A stretch of 64,000 nucleotides of DNA from SZUA-318 sp964412015 (GTDB lineage: Bacteria > Gemmatimonadota > Gemmatimonadetes > Longimicrobiales > Gaopeijiaceae), in assembly GCA_964412015.1 (NCBI GenBank), contig CAYPMO010000005.1:62001-126000 (forward strand). Reading direction: 5' to 3'. Shown here piece after piece: positions 17,835 through 29,521 of this stretch. Positions within the stretch are counted from its first letter, which is position 1. Each line of letters opens with the position of its first letter. The position numbers were made by a program, and so were the translations under genes. The notes below the pieces were generated by a model, which saw only the letters and a program-made list of their open reading frames with translations, had not been told where the DNA came from and did no database searches.

Positions 17835-18901
17835 TCCGGATCCTCGACCGATTCGTGGCGGGGACGTTCCTCAAACTCTTCGTGATTTTTCTGGCGGCGT
17901 CGCCGCCCCTGTTCATCCTCGGCGACATCACAGAGAATCTGGACACCTATCTGGACCGAGGCCTCAGTCGCGTCGAAGTGGCCAAGGCCTACCTGTTCGA
18001 GCTCCCCCTCTTCATCCAGTGGTCCTTCCCGATCGCCGCCCTCGTGGCCGCGGTCTTCACGATCCACTCGATGACCACGCATCGCGAGATCGTGGCCGCC
18101 AAGGCGGGGGGAATCTCGTTCCACCGGGTGGCCCGCCCGATCCTCATGGTGGGCGTCGCCCTCACGTTGGCCGCGCTGGGCCTGACCGAGGTGGTGCCCC
18201 GCGGCAATCGGATCGCCGCCCAGATCCTCCGCGACGAGGATCCGCGCAGATCGTGGCGGTCGGACTTCGTCTACGAGTCGGAGAACGGGATGACGTGGCA
18301 GGTCGGGCGCCTGGATGCCCCGGATCGGCGCATGGACAATGTCATCATCGAGCGGCCATCCATGCCCGGCAGAGACGGATATCACGTGACCGCCGCCAAA
18401 GCCATCTACGATTCGACGGGGGTGTGGACGTTCTCCCGGGGCCAACTTCGGCATTTTCTCCCGGACAGCACACAGCGGTGGTACGAGTTCGAGCAGCTCC
18501 GCCTGGCCGGCATCACGGAACCGCCCGAGCAACTCCTCGAAGCGCCCCGCAAGCCCGAGGAAATGACGTACGCGGAAGTGGACCGACTCGCGGAGATCAT
18601 CCAGCGCACCGGCGGCGACCCGGCCCAGCTCCTCGTGAAGCGCGAACAGAAGCTCTCGATTCCGGTAGCGACCCTCGTCGTCATCCTGTTCGGCGTACCG
18701 CTCGCCACCGGAAGTGGCCGCGGGGGCGCTGCCTACGGTATCGGCGTGTCCCTGGGTACTACGATGGTGTACCTCCTGGTGCTCAAGGTCTCCGGAGCAC
18801 TGGGCCAGGCGGGTACGCTGGCGCCCCTCACGGCCGCATGGCTGCCCAACATACTCTTCCTGGCCGCGGCCGGTGTCCTCTTGCGCCGCGTGAGGACCTG
18901 A
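17831..18901 (+). CDS. lptG: LPS export permease LptG (YjgP/YjgQ family)
   Basis: Partner of LptF in the lipopolysaccharide exporter. The ATG at 17831 overlaps the lptF stop and gives 356 residues, the normal LptG length; the open frame begins earlier, inside lptF. Visible parts are the start MIRILDRFVAGTFLKLFVIF, the second helix LFIQWSFPIAALVAAVFTI, the coupling helix THREIVAAKAGGISFHRV, a periplasmic beta domain (residues ~125-245) and the C-terminal helices around VATLVVILFGVPLATGSGRGG and GIGVSLGTTMVYLLVL. The coupled pair implies a lipopolysaccharide-bearing outer membrane in this organism. Confidence 0.92.
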   Translation: MIRILDRFVAGTFLKLFVIFLAASPPLFILGDITENLDTYLDRGLSRVEVAKAYLFELPLFIQWSFPIAALVAAVFTIHSMTTHREIVAAKAGGISFHRVARPILMVGVALTLAALGLTEVVPRGNRIAAQILRDEDPRRSWRSDFVYESENGMTWQVGRLDAPDRRMDNVIIERPSMPGRDGYHVTAAKAIYDSTGVWTFSRGQLRHFLPDSTQRWYEFEQLRLAGITEPPEQLLEAPRKPEEMTYAEVDRLAEIIQRTGGDPAQLLVKREQKLSIPVATLVVILFGVPLATGSGRGGAAYGIGVSLGTTMVYLLVLKVSGALGQAGTLAPLTAAWLPNILFLAAAGVLLRRVRT

Positions 18902-18940
18902 ACCGGCATCCGGCCCCCAAGATCTACCGCAGCTTATCAG

Positions 18941-19858
18941 CTAGACGGCGGCCAGGCTCGCTACGAAGGCATCCGTGAAACCACCCTCGTAGACCTCCTC
19001 CACCGGCCCGCGCAGCACGACGTCGAGATCCTGCGAGACGCGGACCTGCAGATCGCCGCCGTCCATGTGCACGGTGATGGAGCCGGGGGGAAGCAGCCCA
19101 CGGCTCACGGCCGCGGTCGCCACCGCGCACGACGACGTGCCCGACGCCGAGGTCCGGCCCACGCCCCGCTCCCAGATGAGCGCCCGGCAATCGGACGGTC
19201 CCACCACCTTCGCGAGCTGCACGTTCGTGCCGTGCCCGATCGCGGGATGCGTCGCGACGAACGGACCGATGCGTCGCAACTCCTCGTCGTCGGGCGCCTC
19301 GCGCCAGATCACGACGTGCGGGTTGCCCACCCGCACGGGCGTCACGTCCAGGGGCTCGCCGTCGGGACCGGGGAGGCGTCCGTGCGCGTCGAGGACACCC
19401 GGATCGAGCTCGACCGCCTCCGGCCCGGTTCGGGCCCTTCCCATCTCCACCGAGATGTCGTGGACGGCCCCCCGGGTGGTGTGGACGGTCATCGTGACCC
19501 GGTCCCCGCCCACCTCGACCGTGAAGGGGCGGTCGTCCACGTAGTGGCACCGCGCGAGGTACGACCCCAGCACACGCAGGCCGTTGCCGCTGCGCTCGAA
19601 CTCCGAGCCGTCGGGGTTGAACATCCGCACACGGAAGACGCCGTCGGATCGGTCCGCGAGCAGGACGACGATGCCGTCGCTGCCGGAGCCACGGTGGAAG
19701 TCGCAGACGCGTTGCACCGCGCGTGGAGAGGCGACCCAGCCCTCCCCTTCCTCGAAGACCAGATAGTCGTTGCCGAGGCCGTGTCCCTTGTAGAACCCCG
19801 CGCCGGCACGTGGCCGGGTCAACTCCTTGAACACCATGTCCGACATCCCCTCCGGCAT
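18941..19858 (-). CDS. dapF: DapF-family epimerase with both catalytic cysteines replaced by serine
   Basis: A 305-residue diaminopimelate epimerase homologue (LL- to meso-DAP for lysine and peptidoglycan). Family landmarks are FYKGHGLGNDYLVF (22-35), GSDGIVVL, RMFNPDGSEFERSGNGLR (residues 78-95), RVGNPHVVIW (176-185) and WERGVGRTSASGTSSCA (229-245). Catalytic DapF has CGNG and ACGTG at the last two sites; here they read S90-GNG and AS239-GTS. A cysteine remains at 244. The ATG at 19858 was chosen because GGAGG lies eight bases upstream; ATGs at 19846 and 19837 are alternatives. It diverges from the DUF5916 gene. Either a cysteine-less DapF clade or a related epimerase/isomerase. Confidence 0.85.
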   Translation of the reverse strand: MPEGMSDMVFKELTRPRAGAGFYKGHGLGNDYLVFEEGEGWVASPRAVQRVCDFHRGSGSDGIVVLLADRSDGVFRVRMFNPDGSEFERSGNGLRVLGSYLARCHYVDDRPFTVEVGGDRVTMTVHTTRGAVHDISVEMGRARTGPEAVELDPGVLDAHGRLPGPDGEPLDVTPVRVGNPHVVIWREAPDDEELRRIGPFVATHPAIGHGTNVQLAKVVGPSDCRALIWERGVGRTSASGTSSCAVATAAVSRGLLPPGSITVHMDGGDLQVRVSQDLDVVLRGPVEEVYEGGFTDAFVASLAAV

Positions 19859-20112
19859 CCGATCCGCCTCCGAGAAGCCCGCGCGGGCAGGAAGACCCCA
19901 GGGCGGGGCGCCGTCCTCACTGGGGTCCCTACCGCAATCTCGGGGGACCAGGGCCGCACGGCGAGATCCCCGCCGTCGCGCCCGCGCTCCGCGGGGGGGA
20001 AACCACCGCGCCGGTTCGTACGTACGGAGGTGGGAAGCACCCCGCAGCGATCGGGGAGATGCCTCCGTCCGACCAGGGACCGAGGCGGGTGGACGTGTAC
20101 CTGGAGAGACCG

Positions 20113-22794
20113 ATGAGCCGATGGGGCGCGGTGGGGCTGGTGGTGGCGGTCGTCGTCGGTGGGGCGGGAAGCGCGGCGGGGCAGGTGGACGGAAACCACT
20201 CCTGGGCCCCGGTCGACACGTCACGGATCGTCCCGGGGAGCCGGATCGCCGGCAGCCCCCCGGCGCTGAACGCCGTCCGGGTCCAGGGCGCCCAAATGGA
20301 GATCGACGGGCGCGCGGTGGAAGCCGCATGGCGACAGTCGCCGGTGGCCTCCGGGTTCGTCCAGCTCGAGCCCGACGAGGGTCGCCCCGCTACGCAGAGG
20401 ACCGAGGCCCGGATCCTCTATGGCGACGATGCCCTCTACGTCGCCATCCGCGCCCATGAGTCGTCCGCCGACTCGATCGTGGGGCAGCTCACGCGCAGGG
20501 ATCAGCATTCCTACTCGGACATGCTCGGCGTCGTCGTGGACTCCTACTTCGACCGGCGCACGGCCTTCCAGTTCGCCGTGAACCCCGTCGGCGTGAAGTA
20601 CGACGCCTATCACTTCGACGACGTCCAGGAGGACTCGGGCTGGGACGCGGTGTGGAACGTCGCGACCACCCGCGACGACCACGGGTGGACCGCGGAGTTC
20701 CGGATCCCCTACTCACAGCTCCGCTTCCAGGACACGCCCGAGCAGACGTGGGGGCTCAATTTCTTCCGGAGCATCGCGCGGCGGGACGAGTTGGACCTGT
20801 GGGCCCCGATCGTGCAGGCGGACGGCGGCGTCGTGTCCCGGTTCGGCGAGCTGCGCGGACTGAAGGATCTCGAGGCCCCGAGGCGGCTCGAGGTCATGCC
20901 GTACTCGGTGGCGAGGCTCACCCGCGCGCCCGGCGAGTCGGACGACCCCTTCCACCGCACGAACGACGGCGGCGGCAGCGCCGGAGCGGACGTGAAGCTC
21001 GGCGTGACCAGCGACTTGACGCTCGACCTGACGATCAACCCGGACTTCGGCCAGGTGGAGGCGGACCCGGCCGACGTGAACCTCTCGGCGTTCGAGACGT
21101 TCTTCCCCGAGCGGCGCCCGTTCTTCCTGGAGGGATCGGGGATCTTCAACTTCGGCATCGCCCTCGGCGACGGGGACGGCGCCGGGGAATCGCTGTTCTA
21201 CTCCCGTCGAATCGGCCGGGCCCCCCAGGGCTCCTTGGACGTGGACGGCTATGCCGATGCGGATCCCCGGACGACGATCCTCGGCGCCTGGAAGCTATCG
21301 GGGAAGACCGCGAGCGGCTGGTCGGTCGGCGCGCTCCACGCGCTCACCTCGGAGGAGCGCGCCCGGGTGGCGGCGGACGAGGGTGACCGATACGAGACAC
21401 CCGTCGAGCCGCGGACCAACTACGGGCTCCTGCGTCTGCAGCGGGACTTCCGCGAGGGACGGTCGGCCGTCGGGATCATCGCGACGTCGGTGAATCGGGA
21501 CCGCGCCGTCGCCGAGAGCCTCGAGCTCCGCAGCGCCGCGTACGCCGGAGGGGTGGACTTCCGCCACCGCTTCGGCGGAGACGACTACCAGGTCGCGGGC
21601 TATCTCCTCGCCTCGGCGATCCAGGGGTCTCCGGAGGCCATCGCGAACGCCCAGCGCTCCGCGGTGCGCTACTATCAGCGCCCGGACGCCGAGAGCTTCA
21701 CGTTCGATCCCACGCGGACGGATCTCACGGGCGGCTCGGCCTTCCTCTCGCTCCAGAAGATCGGCGGCCGGCACTGGCGCTTCTCGACCGGCCTGCATAC
21801 CCGCACGCCGGGCTTCGAGGTCAATGACCTCGGCTACCAGCGCGACGCGGATTCCTTCGTGAACTGGGTCTGGGTCCAGTACCAGCAGAGCACGCCCCAG
21901 GGCCCGTTCCGGCGCTGGAACGTCAACCTGAACGGGTGGTCCGCGCGCAACTTCGACGGGGACCGGACGGGTCTCGGCAGCAACGTGAACGGTTGGTTCC
22001 AGCTCCGGAACTTCTGGCAGGGATACGGCGGGCTGAACCGCGACCTGGGGGCCTATTCGGGCAGGACGCTGCGGGGCGGCCCCCTGTTCCGGAGGGAGGC
22101 CTCCACCAACTTCTGGGCCGGGCTCGATTCGGACTCACGGAAGGTGGCGCAGATCGGCCTGAACCTGTGGGGCAACGTGCGCGCGGAGAGCGACTCGTGG
22201 AATTTCGGTTTCTCCCCGGACCTGCGACTCCGCCCCTCGGGACGCGCCACGTTCAGCGTAGGCTCGAGCGTGAGCTGGAACCACGACGACTACCAGTGGG
22301 TGGACGCGGTCGGGGAGAACGACGAGCACCGGCTGTTCGGGAGGATCGAGCAGACCACGGTGGGCCTCCGATTCCGGGCTGATTACGCCTTCACGCCCAC
22401 CCTCACGCTCCAGGTGTACGCCGAACCCTTCATCAGCGCCGGCTCGTACTCCGAGTACAAGCGGGTGGCGGACCCACGGGCCGAGCGGTACGCCGACCGC
22501 TTCGACATGCTGTCCTCTCGCCGCCAGGGCGACGACGTCCTGGTGGACGTGGACCGTGACGGTGTCGAGGAGTCGCTCGAGCGACCGGACTTCAACTTCA
22601 AGCAATTCCGCTCGAACACGGTCCTACGGTGGGAGTACCGGCCGGGCTCGGTGCTCTTCCTCGTCTGGTCGCAGGGACGGAACCACGTCACCCAGGACGG
22701 CGCGTTCGACCTCCGAAGGGACGTGGGCGACCTCTTCGGCGAGGCGCCGGAGGACATCTTCATGGTCAAGCTGAGCTACTGGCTCAGCAGGTGA
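20113..22794 (+). CDS. DUF5916 outer-membrane protein with N-terminal CBM9-like domain
   Basis: An 893-residue exported protein: signal peptide (WGAVGLVVAVVVGGAGSAAG), a CBM9-like carbohydrate-binding sandwich at residues ~55-235 (DGRAVEAAWRQSP, ARILYGDDALYVAIRAHE, NFFRSIARRDEL), then the DUF5916 region with LDLTINPDFGQVEADPADVN and FETFFPERRPFFLEGSG, and a C-terminal half of alternating strands ending in KLSYWLSR, as in an outer-membrane beta-barrel. The family is common in Bacteroidota and Gemmatimonadota and its substrate is not known. GGAGAG six bases before the ATG at 20113 supports this start; the frame is open from 20059. It diverges from dapF. Confidence 0.85.
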   Translation: MSRWGAVGLVVAVVVGGAGSAAGQVDGNHSWAPVDTSRIVPGSRIAGSPPALNAVRVQGAQMEIDGRAVEAAWRQSPVASGFVQLEPDEGRPATQRTEARILYGDDALYVAIRAHESSADSIVGQLTRRDQHSYSDMLGVVVDSYFDRRTAFQFAVNPVGVKYDAYHFDDVQEDSGWDAVWNVATTRDDHGWTAEFRIPYSQLRFQDTPEQTWGLNFFRSIARRDELDLWAPIVQADGGVVSRFGELRGLKDLEAPRRLEVMPYSVARLTRAPGESDDPFHRTNDGGGSAGADVKLGVTSDLTLDLTINPDFGQVEADPADVNLSAFETFFPERRPFFLEGSGIFNFGIALGDGDGAGESLFYSRRIGRAPQGSLDVDGYADADPRTTILGAWKLSGKTASGWSVGALHALTSEERARVAADEGDRYETPVEPRTNYGLLRLQRDFREGRSAVGIIATSVNRDRAVAESLELRSAAYAGGVDFRHRFGGDDYQVAGYLLASAIQGSPEAIANAQRSAVRYYQRPDAESFTFDPTRTDLTGGSAFLSLQKIGGRHWRFSTGLHTRTPGFEVNDLGYQRDADSFVNWVWVQYQQSTPQGPFRRWNVNLNGWSARNFDGDRTGLGSNVNGWFQLRNFWQGYGGLNRDLGAYSGRTLRGGPLFRREASTNFWAGLDSDSRKVAQIGLNLWGNVRAESDSWNFGFSPDLRLRPSGRATFSVGSSVSWNHDDYQWVDAVGENDEHRLFGRIEQTTVGLRFRADYAFTPTLTLQVYAEPFISAGSYSEYKRVADPRAERYADRFDMLSSRRQGDDVLVDVDRDGVEESLERPDFNFKQFRSNTVLRWEYRPGSVLFLVWSQGRNHVTQDGAFDLRRDVGDLFGEAPEDIFMVKLSYWLSR

Positions 22795-22885
22795 CCGGCG
22801 AGGCACGGAGGCGTTTCACGGCCGGGACGATCCGCCGGGCCCTTCCCTGGGGGGGGACGGACACCTAGCTTCCATCCACAACTGA

Positions 22886-22959
22886 ATCCGGGCGATTTGC
22901 GGCATATTGCGGCCCAGCCGGCGGCTCCACGCCGACGGCGAACGAGCTAAAAAGCCCGG
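22886..22959 (+). ncRNA. SAM-II-like riboswitch aptamer candidate in the metH leader
   Basis: Located 50 bases upstream of the metH start. The order of elements matches the SAM-II pseudoknot: P1 as GGGC (22890-22893) with GCCC (22912-22915); inside the loop GATTT (22894-22898) and ATATTGC (22904-22910); then, after an inserted CGGCG/CGCCG hairpin (22919-22934), the 3' element AGCTAAAAAG (22945-22954). The reference SAM-II from metX has the same GAUUU, UAUUGC and AGCUAAAAAG blocks. Pseudoknot pairing is kept through compensating change: GGC 22901-22903 with GCC 22954-22956, where the reference pairs CC with GG, and GC 22909-22910 with GC 22946-22947. SAM binding would be expected to lower expression of metH and the gene behind it. 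Confidence 0.7.
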
Positions 22960-22960
22960 A

Positions 22961-22985
22961 CCCCATCGCGCACGGCGCGACGGGG
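22961..22985 (+). promoter_or_regulatory. Strong hairpin between the riboswitch candidate and metH
   Basis: CCCC-A-TCGCG (22961-22970) pairs with CGCGA-C-GGGG (22976-22985) around a five-base loop, with a single A-C mismatch. It directly follows the aptamer candidate and lies ahead of the metH ribosome site (GGGGA at about 22998-23002). A TTTT run lies nine bases downstream at 22994-22997, too far for a textbook terminator. It may be the expression platform. Confidence 0.45.
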
Positions 22986-23008
22986 TCGCGGCATTTTGGG
23001 GAATCGGC

Positions 23009-26739
<3,731 letters not shown>

Positions 26740-26743
<4 letters not shown>

Positions 26744-28587
26744 AGGAGTTGATCGGCGACGGACGCGTGCACGTCTTCGACGGCGCGATGGGGACGCTGC
26801 TGTACTCCCGCGGCGTCTTCGTGAACGTCTGTTACGACGAGCTGAACCTCTCCCGCCCGGATATGGTACGTCGGATCCACGAGGAGTACGCGGCAGCCGG
26901 CGCCGAGATCCTGGAGACCAACACGTTCGGAGCCAACCCCGTCAAGCTCTCCTCGTACGGGCTCGACGGACAGGTCGCGGAGATCAACCGGCAGGCGGTC
27001 CTCCTGGCCCGCGAGGCGGCACGGGGGAGGGCTCGGGTGTGCGGTGCGATCGGTCCGCTCGGGATCCGCATCGAGCCGTGGGGACCGACGTCGCGTTCCG
27101 AGGCCGTCGAGCTGTTCCGCGCGCAGGCCGCGGGACTGCTGGACGGCGGCGTGGACGGATTCGTGATCGAGACGTTCTCGGACACCGCCGAGGTGGAATG
27201 CGCCCTGCAGGCAGTCCGCTCGCTGTGCGATCTCCCCGTGGTGACGCAGATGACGGTCGGACAGGGGGGTACGACGAGCTACGGCACCGACGCACGGACC
27301 TTGGCCGCCGTCCTGACCGGAATGGGACCCGATGTGGTGGGCCTGAACTGTTCGGTGGGCCCGGCCGTCGTGCTGGACGCGTTGGAGGAGATGGTGGGCG
27401 CGACGTCGCTCCCGCTCTCCGCGCAGCCCAACGCCGGACTCCCCCGGTCCGTGGGCGACCGCAAGATCTATCTCGCGAGCCCCGACTACATGGCCCAGTA
27501 CGCCCGCCGGATGATCGACCTCGGCGTGCGCTTCGTCGGGGGGTGCTGCGGGACGACCCCCGATCACATCAAGCGCATCCGCGACGTGGTGACCTCGGTC
27601 CAGCCGCGGCACCCGACCGTGACGGTATCCGCTCCGAGCGTGGATCGGGCGCCTCTCGGCGAGTCCGTGCCGCTCGAGCGGCGCTCGGCGTGGGGCCGAA
27701 AGCTGGCACGCGGCGAGTCCGTCGCTTCGGTGGAGATCGTGCCGCCGCACGGGTGGGACCGCTCGAAGATCCTGGCGCCCGCCCGACTGCTGAAGGTCGC
27801 GGGAGTGGACGCGGTCAACGTCGTCGAGTCGGCCGGGGCCCGGAGCCGCATGGGTGCGGTGAGCGCCGCGCTCATCGTCGAGCGCGACGTGGGAATCGAG
27901 ACCGTGGTACACTACACGTGCAGGGACAAGAACATGCTCGGCATGATCTCGGACCTGCTCGGCGCCGCGGCGGCGGGGCTCCGCAACGTTCTCGTCGTGA
28001 GCGGCGATCCCCCGGCCCTGGGCCCCTACCCCGACACCACGGCCGTCTTCGACATCGACTCGATCGGCCTCACCAACGTCCTGAACGGACTGAACCACGG
28101 CCTGGATCCCGGAGGGAGCTCGCTCGGAGCTCCGACCGAGTGGGTGGTGGGCGTCGCGGCCAACCAGGGGGCGGTGGACATGAACCGCGAGGTCCGTCGA
28201 TTCGGCTACAAGGCCGAGGCCGGAGCCGATTTCGCCGTGACCCAGCCCGTGTTCGATCCCGAGGCGCTCGAGCGCTTCCTGGAGCGCGTGGCCGCATGGA
28301 GGATTCCCGTGGTGGCCGGGATCTGGCCTCTCCTGAACCTCCGCAACGCCGAGTACCTCGCCAACGAGGTCCCGGGCGTCATCGTCCCGGCCGAAGTCGT
28401 CGAGCGCATGCGCGTCGCCGACGCCTCCGGTCCGGACGCGGCGCTGGACGAAGGCATCGCGATCGCCTGCGAGATGATCGAGACCGTCAGAGACATGGTC
28501 CAGGGCTTCCATATCGGGGCCCCGGCCGGCCGAGTGGACGTAGCTCTCCGCGCCCTCAGGGAAGGAGGCGTGCGGGCGACCGCCTGA
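26740..28587 (+). CDS. Fused homocysteine S-methyltransferase / methylenetetrahydrofolate reductase
   Basis: A 615-residue two-domain enzyme. Residues 1-~290 are a homocysteine methyltransferase domain (HVFDGAMGTLLYSRG, ILETNTFGANPVKL, GLNCSVGP, GGCCGTTPDHI with Cys269/Cys270 as zinc ligands). Residues ~330-615 are a MetF-type reductase domain (SVEIVPPHGWD at the catalytic Glu strand, VHYTCRDKN, VVSGDPP, GADFAVTQPVFDPEALERF, GIWPLL). This architecture is known from proteins such as Bacillus YitJ, where methyl-folate supply and homocysteine methylation are combined. Its ATG overlaps the metH stop (ATGA), so both are probably expressed from one message under the upstream riboswitch candidate. 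Confidence 0.93.
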
Positions 28588-28621
28588 GCGGACGGGCCCG
28601 GCCCCGCGGGTGCGAGTCCCT

Positions 28622-29521
28622 CTACACGCGATCGAGGATCCGGCGCAGCCTCGGGAGCGTGCCTCGATTGCCGAGGTTGCTCACGTAGATCTTCTCGGCC
28701 CCCACGTCCCGGAGCTCCCGGATCGTCCGCGCGCAGACGTCTTCGGGCTCGGCACCGACGGCGAAGTCGCGCGTAATCCCCTCCGCGGGAACCGGAAAGA
28801 ACCTCCCCAGCATCTGGAGCGTCTCGGGGTTCGCGCTCCGGTAGAAGAAGACTCCGAACACCACGGGGAGCTCCGGCGCGAGGCGGTCTTTCGCCAACAG
28901 GAATCGACTCACCTCGCGGACGGCATGGTGGGACACGACCTGCGCGAGAGCGAAGTCCGTGTGCGCGCCCTCCGAGGTCACGAACCCCAGCTGCTCCTCG
29001 GGGTCCTTGAGCGGGTTGATCCACGCGCCCAGCGAGAGTCCCGGGAGTCGCGCTCGGATCAGGGCCCGGAGATCCCGCGCCCGGGGAACGCAGCGGGGAG
29101 GTCCCACGGACTGGTCCCCTCCGAGCACGGTGAGCGCATCGTATCCCTGGCTCGCGGCCTTGGACGCGAACATGAGACAATAGTCGAGCGTGTGCTTGGC
29201 GGTCAGGATCGGCACGATGCGGCGGAGATCCACGTCCTGCCCGACGTTGCCCCCCACATGCGCCAGGTTCTCCTCCTCGGCCGCGCCCACGGCGTTGTCC
29301 GTGAGGAACACGAAGGTCTCGGCTTGGACCAGTCGGCGCAGCGTGTGGTGCAGGTCGATCCAGGCTCCGATCCCCGACGACGCTTCCAGGTCCGCGCGGG
29401 GCGGCCGGAGCTCCACGGCGACCAAGGGTCCGGGGCGGCGCAGCACCTGGGCGAGCAACCCACGCCCGCGCTCCGTGGCGCCTCCGGATGCGGTGTCGAG
29501 GTCGTCCGGCGGAGAGCTCAT
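28622..29521 (-). CDS. Methylenetetrahydrofolate reductase-fold protein
   Basis: A 299-residue protein that reads like a divergent MTHFR barrel: VAVELRPPRAD at the position of the FEFFPP catalytic-Glu strand, ETFVFLTDNAVG, IVPILTAKHTLDYCL, YDALTVLGGDQS where MTHFR has the RGD loop, and HTDFALAQVVSHHAVREVSRFL where MTHFR has GADFxxTQ. The assignment is by position of motifs and is moderate. The ATG at 29521 overlaps the stop of the Xaa-Pro aminopeptidase gene (ATGA). It converges on the metH/MTHFR-fusion unit, so three folate-related genes lie within 6.5 kb, on both strands. Confidence 0.62.
   Translation of the reverse strand: MSSPPDDLDTASGGATERGRGLLAQVLRRPGPLVAVELRPPRADLEASSGIGAWIDLHHTLRRLVQAETFVFLTDNAVGAAEEENLAHVGGNVGQDVDLRRIVPILTAKHTLDYCLMFASKAASQGYDALTVLGGDQSVGPPRCVPRARDLRALIRARLPGLSLGAWINPLKDPEEQLGFVTSEGAHTDFALAQVVSHHAVREVSRFLLAKDRLAPELPVVFGVFFYRSANPETLQMLGRFFPVPAEGITRDFAVGAEPEDVCARTIRELRDVGAEKIYVSNLGNRGTLPRLRRILDRV

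Noticed and set aside
22886..22959. SAH riboswitch in front of metH
   Set aside because: SAH riboswitches are typical of metH/ahcY leaders, but the characteristic GAGGAGCG and AGGCUC blocks are not seen, whereas SAM-II blocks are.
22961..22997. Classical intrinsic terminator after the riboswitch candidate
   Set aside because: The hairpin is strong, but the T-run starts nine bases after the stem, so a terminator call is not supported; kept as an unassigned hairpin.
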